A stretch of 64,000 nucleotides of DNA from positions 372,001 through 436,000 of the forward strand of contig JAWUZG010000033.1 in NCBI GenBank assembly GCA_036785705.1, read 5' to 3'. Shown piece after piece: positions 58,901 through 64,000 of the stretch. The notes below the pieces were generated by a model, which had not been told where the DNA came from, made no database searches, and saw only the letters and a program-made list of their open reading frames with translations. Within the stretch, counting starts at the first letter, position 1. Every line of letters starts with the position of its first letter. The translations under genes and the position numbers were made by a program. Origin of the DNA: Acanthornis magna (taxonomy: Eukaryota; Chordata; Aves; Passeriformes; Acanthizidae).

Positions 58901-61900
58901 TTGTCATTCTTTAAAAGGAGATTTAATCATCACATAAATCATCTGTGCATTAATGTGTATACAGAAGCTATCTCATCTTTGTGACTCTTCATGTGATCAT
59001 CCTCCTTTTTACATTTGCAATACCTGAACATTAATTTTCAAGCTGTTCCATATAAATTTACAATGCAGAGATATTTGAGGATAAAATAGAACTTTCTCTT
59101 GAAAATTAGCCTGAAATAATATATGTTTGCCATGCAACGAGGGTAATCTAATTTGAAGCATAACAGACTGGGCTAAAAAACCAAATTATTATAACCTAGA
59201 ACAATTATTTTCCTAACATTAATTCTGGGTATCTAAAGAAAATCCAACAAGGAGAAAAAAAAATTCATGTTGCAAATACTTATGCTGTATGTAAGAATAT
59301 TCCAGTTAAAGGTTTAGGAGAGAAAAATCAAATATATGTTTAACATAGTTTTTTGCACTGAACAACCCTACTTCAAAAGCAGTTACAAAACCCATAATGA
59401 TCATACTAAAAAATGCCACTTGCATTACTTTTTTACTAAGGATTTATATTAAAATGCACTGGATACTTTCATCACTGGTTCTACTACTATTATCATGTGC
59501 AGTCTTACAAATCACAATGTGAGTCTCTCTGTCAAGCTGCTACTGTATTACGTGAGACTTTTAAAATCATTTATATTGTTGTTGCACATACTTTTCTGTC
59601 ATCAAAATCTCTTTGATGCAATCTGGCATGAGGTCACAAAATCTCAGTAAGTTCTACAGATATTGCCCTATTTGAATTTTCTTCCATAACTCTTCCCACA
59701 TGATAAAAAAGGCCATGCAGAACAAAAAATCTTTACACGGCTGGGCAGGATACCAGGGATTTCTGAGTGCAGAATCTACTGGATTGCATCTGCATTGCTA
59801 AGTAGAACTACTACAAGTCTCCCCAACGTGAAGTCCAGCTGTGCCTCGGGAGGTGGCATCCACAGGAAGAATATTCCCAGAATATTCCCAGAGGGCAGCA
59901 CAGGCGTGGCCACACCAGCCCCAGCACTCCTGATGCTTCCTGCAGAGCTCTCAGCCATTCTGTCAGCAGACTCTGGATCTTTAGACAGCCCTGCCTTCCT
60001 TCACGCACCTCAGGGCACACAACACGACCTCCAGTCCCTTGCTGTGTGAACACGACTTCTACAGGCTGCCAAAAAGATCTTTGCATTAATTCAGCCGCAC
60101 TAAAGGAAAGAAATGCCTCCAGAAACACCCCATGAAGCCTTGAAGGAGACACAGGATAAGGGATGCCATGTCTCATGGAAAAGGCTGTTTTATTTAAGTG
60201 ATGTAGACACATTTTAAGGATATCTCCAATCTGCAAGGCAGTGACTGCAGCTGGTCAGTGTAACACGTCATGGTTCAATAAGCCACCCTTCCCGTGTCAG
60301 GCTGTGAAAGGGATGCTGCACCCCAGCACCACGAGGCAGCAATATCCAAAGAAGCTGATAGGGAAGGTGCTGAAAACAAATTCTAATGTTTGGCAAGTAA
60401 GATTTGATAAAATGGATTGCATACATTGGCATCCAGTAAATTATCAAAGCCCTGAACGTTTCTCGAAGGAAGGAAATCACAGGATATTACACAGTTGCAA
60501 AATGTAGAAAAAGCAATAATATTTACAGACTGATATTTTATCACATCTTTTTGAAAATTTTCAATACTTCTAAGATTTGAAAAGCTAATTAGAGCACCAT
60601 CAATAAAAATACTTTATGTATCTGTGCAATGTTGATGGAAAAAAGTCAGTTTCTGATCTGAGCTGTCAATCAAAAAGCTTTGCTCTTCTCTAAGATTTCT
60701 CCAGAGCTACAATTTTATAAGCAGCAAAAAAAGAAGTACTTAGACTTACAACTAGACTCTGCTTTTATATCCCATTCACTTTTTCACCATTTATATTGGA
60801 TAAAATACTGACAATTATCAAATACAGATATTTGCTTAGAGTTGTTTCTTTATCTGTATGTTTAGTTCTGCCAAGTGATACTTAGAGAAGAGCAGATGAC
60901 CAGCAGATAGAGTTGGTATAACTGGGCAAGGCTCAGCATAGTAGAGCAGAATATTGTAAAGTTTCTGAGCTCATAAGACAAATTTAGCCATATCAAGAAT
61001 TTGAGCATTTCTGTGCCATTTCTTATTACTTAAGTCCAAGGAAGGCTCAGAGAGTTGAAAAGTGGAAATTGCAGTAGCACAGTTAGGACCAGAAGAAGGC
61101 AATAGGTATTTATGAATTCATATATGTATATAAGGGAACATGAGCCGCCAGACATCCAGTCAAAGCACTTAATTCTTTAAAAACAGAAGGAGAGACATTT
61201 TGCTACAAACACTGTAAGAAGCAGCATATGTCAGGAGAACTTACTCTTGCTGCCTTTCAAAATGAGACAAATCACACAGCTTTTTGCTGCCCCTTCAGCT
61301 GAATTTGGCCTTGCATATTAGTCCTCATATTTGTACTATTGTGCTAATGAGCACTACCTCCTTCTTAGGTATGAGCAGATTTGTAATGGCAGGGCCGAGT
61401 ATGCCATTTCAACAGCCTGCAAATGACTTGTGTCACAGGACAGAATTGCTGTCCTTCCACTATTGCCACCTCCCAAAGGGAATCAATAGGCTGTTTCCTT
61501 CTCCTGGCAGGATTCAGGGAATCAGTTAATTTGTGGGTTTTAATTACTCCATCAGGTAACACCACACCACATCTAGAGAGAATCATTAGGTGCTGTCTGG
61601 CTGACAGAAGCTTTACTCATTGGTGGGGCTCTATCACTGTTCACATAAGCAGAAAATGCCAATACACAACACGGGAAAGCCAATAGGGATCAATCAATTT
61701 CCTCTAAGCCTCTTTGTACAGTGTTCAATGTTCATGTGTTTAAATTTCTTTTCACAGCATAGTGCTACACTGCTGAGTGCAGGCTGTGCCACGGTTTCAT
61801 AACTAATACCTTAGTGGCAACCTAAACATTTCACTTATAATTCTTGAGCAATAGATTTTTCCTCCAAAACAAAATTATTGTATTTTTTCCTAACCTATTT

Positions 61901-64000
61901 CTCTTGTTTGATAAGGAGAGTATCAAAAAGACTGTTAAGCCAGCATGGATTTCCCCTCAGACCCTACTCTATCTTTCCTCTTTTGCCTTCCATTGACAAG
62001 TCTGCCCATTCTTTTTCTTCAGAATTTTGTTACTAATCGATATTCTGATTTATGGCATCTGTCACTGAGAGTGATGCTACAAAGTGGCACAATGCGGGAT
62101 TTCTCCACCTTAAAATATTTTTCTGCATATACTTGCCCTTTTGCATTGGTATTATTTGCTTATTTCATAGCAAGCATAGCTCTCTCACAAAACCTCTTTG
62201 TTGGGCACATGCCATTTGACAACGGAAAATTCACTTAACATTTGGAGCAAGAGTATGGCCTGAAATCTTCAAGTATCAATCAGAGCCACACAATGAAATT
62301 TCCTGCACTCCTTCATGCATGTACATTTCTGATCAAAGAACTAGTAACAGCAAACATGACATTTGAACTGCAGTATAACATACAAATGTACTAGTTATTA
62401 CATTCTTGCCCTTTGCCTTCTTTATAGTTACTTCTCATGCTTTGATTATCTTTCAGACCAAGTTAGAATGAATCTGTTGCCATTCTTTCCACAGTCAGGT
62501 CCACTTCTTTCACATGGGACCTGAGACAACGTCCTTTACAAAAAATCTTACAATAAGAAATTTGCTTCAAATCTGTTATCAGTATACGGCTAGGAATAAG
62601 ACACAGAAGTTACAGAAACAATATTTATTAGTGGACCTCACTGAATTCCCAGTGTAAACATTTCTATGTTAAACTAATCTCAGAGTTTTTTTCCTTTGCA
62701 CACTCTGGCATTAAGCTATAGAACCTTTAGACACTCATTTTCTGACATAATTCTGTTACATCTCTAATTTAGACACTTCATATCTTTACAAGTGCTTCAA
62801 CAGTTATGTCTACAGACTGTCTGCTAGAAAAGCTGAAGGATCTGTACTTCCTGTTTTGTTTTGTTTCACTGTGTTTTGTTTTCTTTCCAATATCCAAAAT
62901 AGATAATTGTGTGTTTCAGAGGAAAGGTTTGATCTTATTCATATTTTGGCAAAGAGGAAATATAATTTCTGTTTAGATCAACATAAAGCAATGCACAGGA
63001 GCACACTCCTCCACCTAGCTCTTACTCATATAAAACAACAGCTTGGAGCTGGCCATTACTGCTCAAGAATAACACTTTGTGTGTATGAAAACATCAGCAA
63101 AGTGCCAGTAATGACTTAAAAAAAAAATAAAGGCATATTGCAGAGGAAAAAAAACAGAGAATGTAATTTTGTCAGTATGAGTCCTTGATGCACCCACACC
63201 TGGAAAGTGTTCAGACAAGAGCCGTAGGGATAATCACAGGTGTTACGAGCAGGGCAGTGAGAGGTCAGCTTTTTATCAGCCCTTCCACTACAAAGACTCA
63301 GGATGTTAAAGGAAACGTAAGGATGTGATTTCTCATGTAGCAGGGATATGAAATGCATTGTCTTTAGAAACTTTTAATGCTAATGGCTCCAGTTACCTGT
63401 GTTTTTCAAAGGGCAGAACCATGGCAAAGCAATCTTCAAGTTTCTGGCTTACCTTTTGCTCCATGGTAAAGAGAATGCAGTAGCAACGATAGGAAGACTC
63501 ATTTGATGCATTAGATGTTGCTAAGCACCCACACTGTGGGGCTGATAAACACCCTGCCTACAAGAAAATTGCTGAAATAATGAGAGTAACTGGTGGAATA
63601 AATGCACCCGGCAATGAATTGAAGAAGTAATCAAAATGAGCCTACAACATCAAATGCTGCAAAGCAAAACAAGGACTGTGGATTGCTATAGAAATTATAA
63701 ATCATATATATTGAACTTTTAGCACTGATAGGCTTATATAACATGTACAAAATAGCTCTTTATAATATCACATGTCCTTGCAACAAAATTAGACTGTGTG
63801 GCATTTCACTAAATGATAGGAAGACATCAGGCAAAGTTTCTACTTCTGCCAGGCATCTTCCTTTTTGCTGGAATCCTGTTTCGTCAGAAAAGAACCATAG
63901 CAAAGACTGTTGAAAGGTAATACTCCGGGTCCACCTACTAAAACAGGTCATGCCATGTATGTGTCTGTACCAAAATCCAAACAGCTGAATTCGGTATTTT
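55976..64000. other. Non-genic DNA with possible conserved blocks and one GC-rich patch
   Basis: No gene is recognised in the last 8 kb. The parts 57560-58060 and 58480-58860 are AT-rich but information-dense and repeat-free, and look like candidate constrained noncoding DNA. The part 59750-60260 is GC-rich compared with its neighbours and holds a 141-codon minus frame (59811-60236) without a domain. The part 61370-61800 is a second mixed-composition block. The part 63158-63330 has a weak LINE-like reading. The remainder is AT-rich background. Confidence 0.5.

Noticed and set aside
1..64000. CRISPR arrays, operons, phage or plasmid modules, tRNA, rRNA or snRNA genes
   Set aside because: I looked for regularly spaced repeats, tRNA-like cloverleaf arms, and U6, 5S and 7SK-type text and found none. 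The repeat families show this is bird nuclear DNA, where prokaryotic systems are not expected.

Overview
This window looks like bird nuclear DNA, probably from a songbird, and I find no convincing host gene in it. The main evidence is the repeat content. There are many 5'-truncated CR1 LINEs, ending in the ATTCTRTG-type tail that CR1 uses instead of poly(A). There are also LTRs that I recognise as types common in avian, especially passerine, genomes. I see no Alu, L1, B-element or other mammalian repeats, and no operons, ribosome binding sites or phage genes. The background is AT-rich and CpG-poor, with no CpG island. The window reads as a gene desert or the inside of a very large intron.

Layout: CR1 fragments lie at 559-1597 (-), 6150-6240 (-), 12822-12963 (-), 14055-15178 (+), 18118-18440 (-), 25731-26404 (-), 27960-28675 (+), 33178-34653 (-) and 54200-55975 (+, split by a retroviral insertion). 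LTR-retroelement pieces lie at 1598-2060 (-), 26527-27089 (+), 47826-48860 (-) and 55049-55658 (-). The last is an LTR plus a short internal piece with a polypurine tract, nested inside the CR1 at 54200-55975, so it is younger than that CR1. Simple repeats include a (GGTTT)n tract (43461-43560), a CAAA/CAA/poly(A) tract (52050-52190), two A-tract arrays with a period near 10 bp (22408-22448 and 46732-46791) and several poly(A)/poly(T) runs.

The longest open frames are either CR1 ORF2 remnants, antisense readings of LTRs, products of simple repeats, or isolated frames with no recognisable domain. All CR1 ORF2 copies are broken by stops, frameshifts or deletions, so none should be autonomous. 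Between the repeats are long single-copy stretches. Several of these resemble conserved noncoding enhancer-type DNA (rich in TAATTA and GATA cores, without repeat similarity), but conservation cannot be judged from one sequence.

I do not see a new multi-gene system. The items most worth checking are the nested retroviral fragment, the CR1 with an internal deletion fusing its endonuclease start to the region before the reverse transcriptase, a perfect 24-bp palindrome and two other clean hairpins, one exon-like minus-strand frame (53911-54183), an unexplained GC-rich patch (59750-60260) and the enhancer-like blocks.
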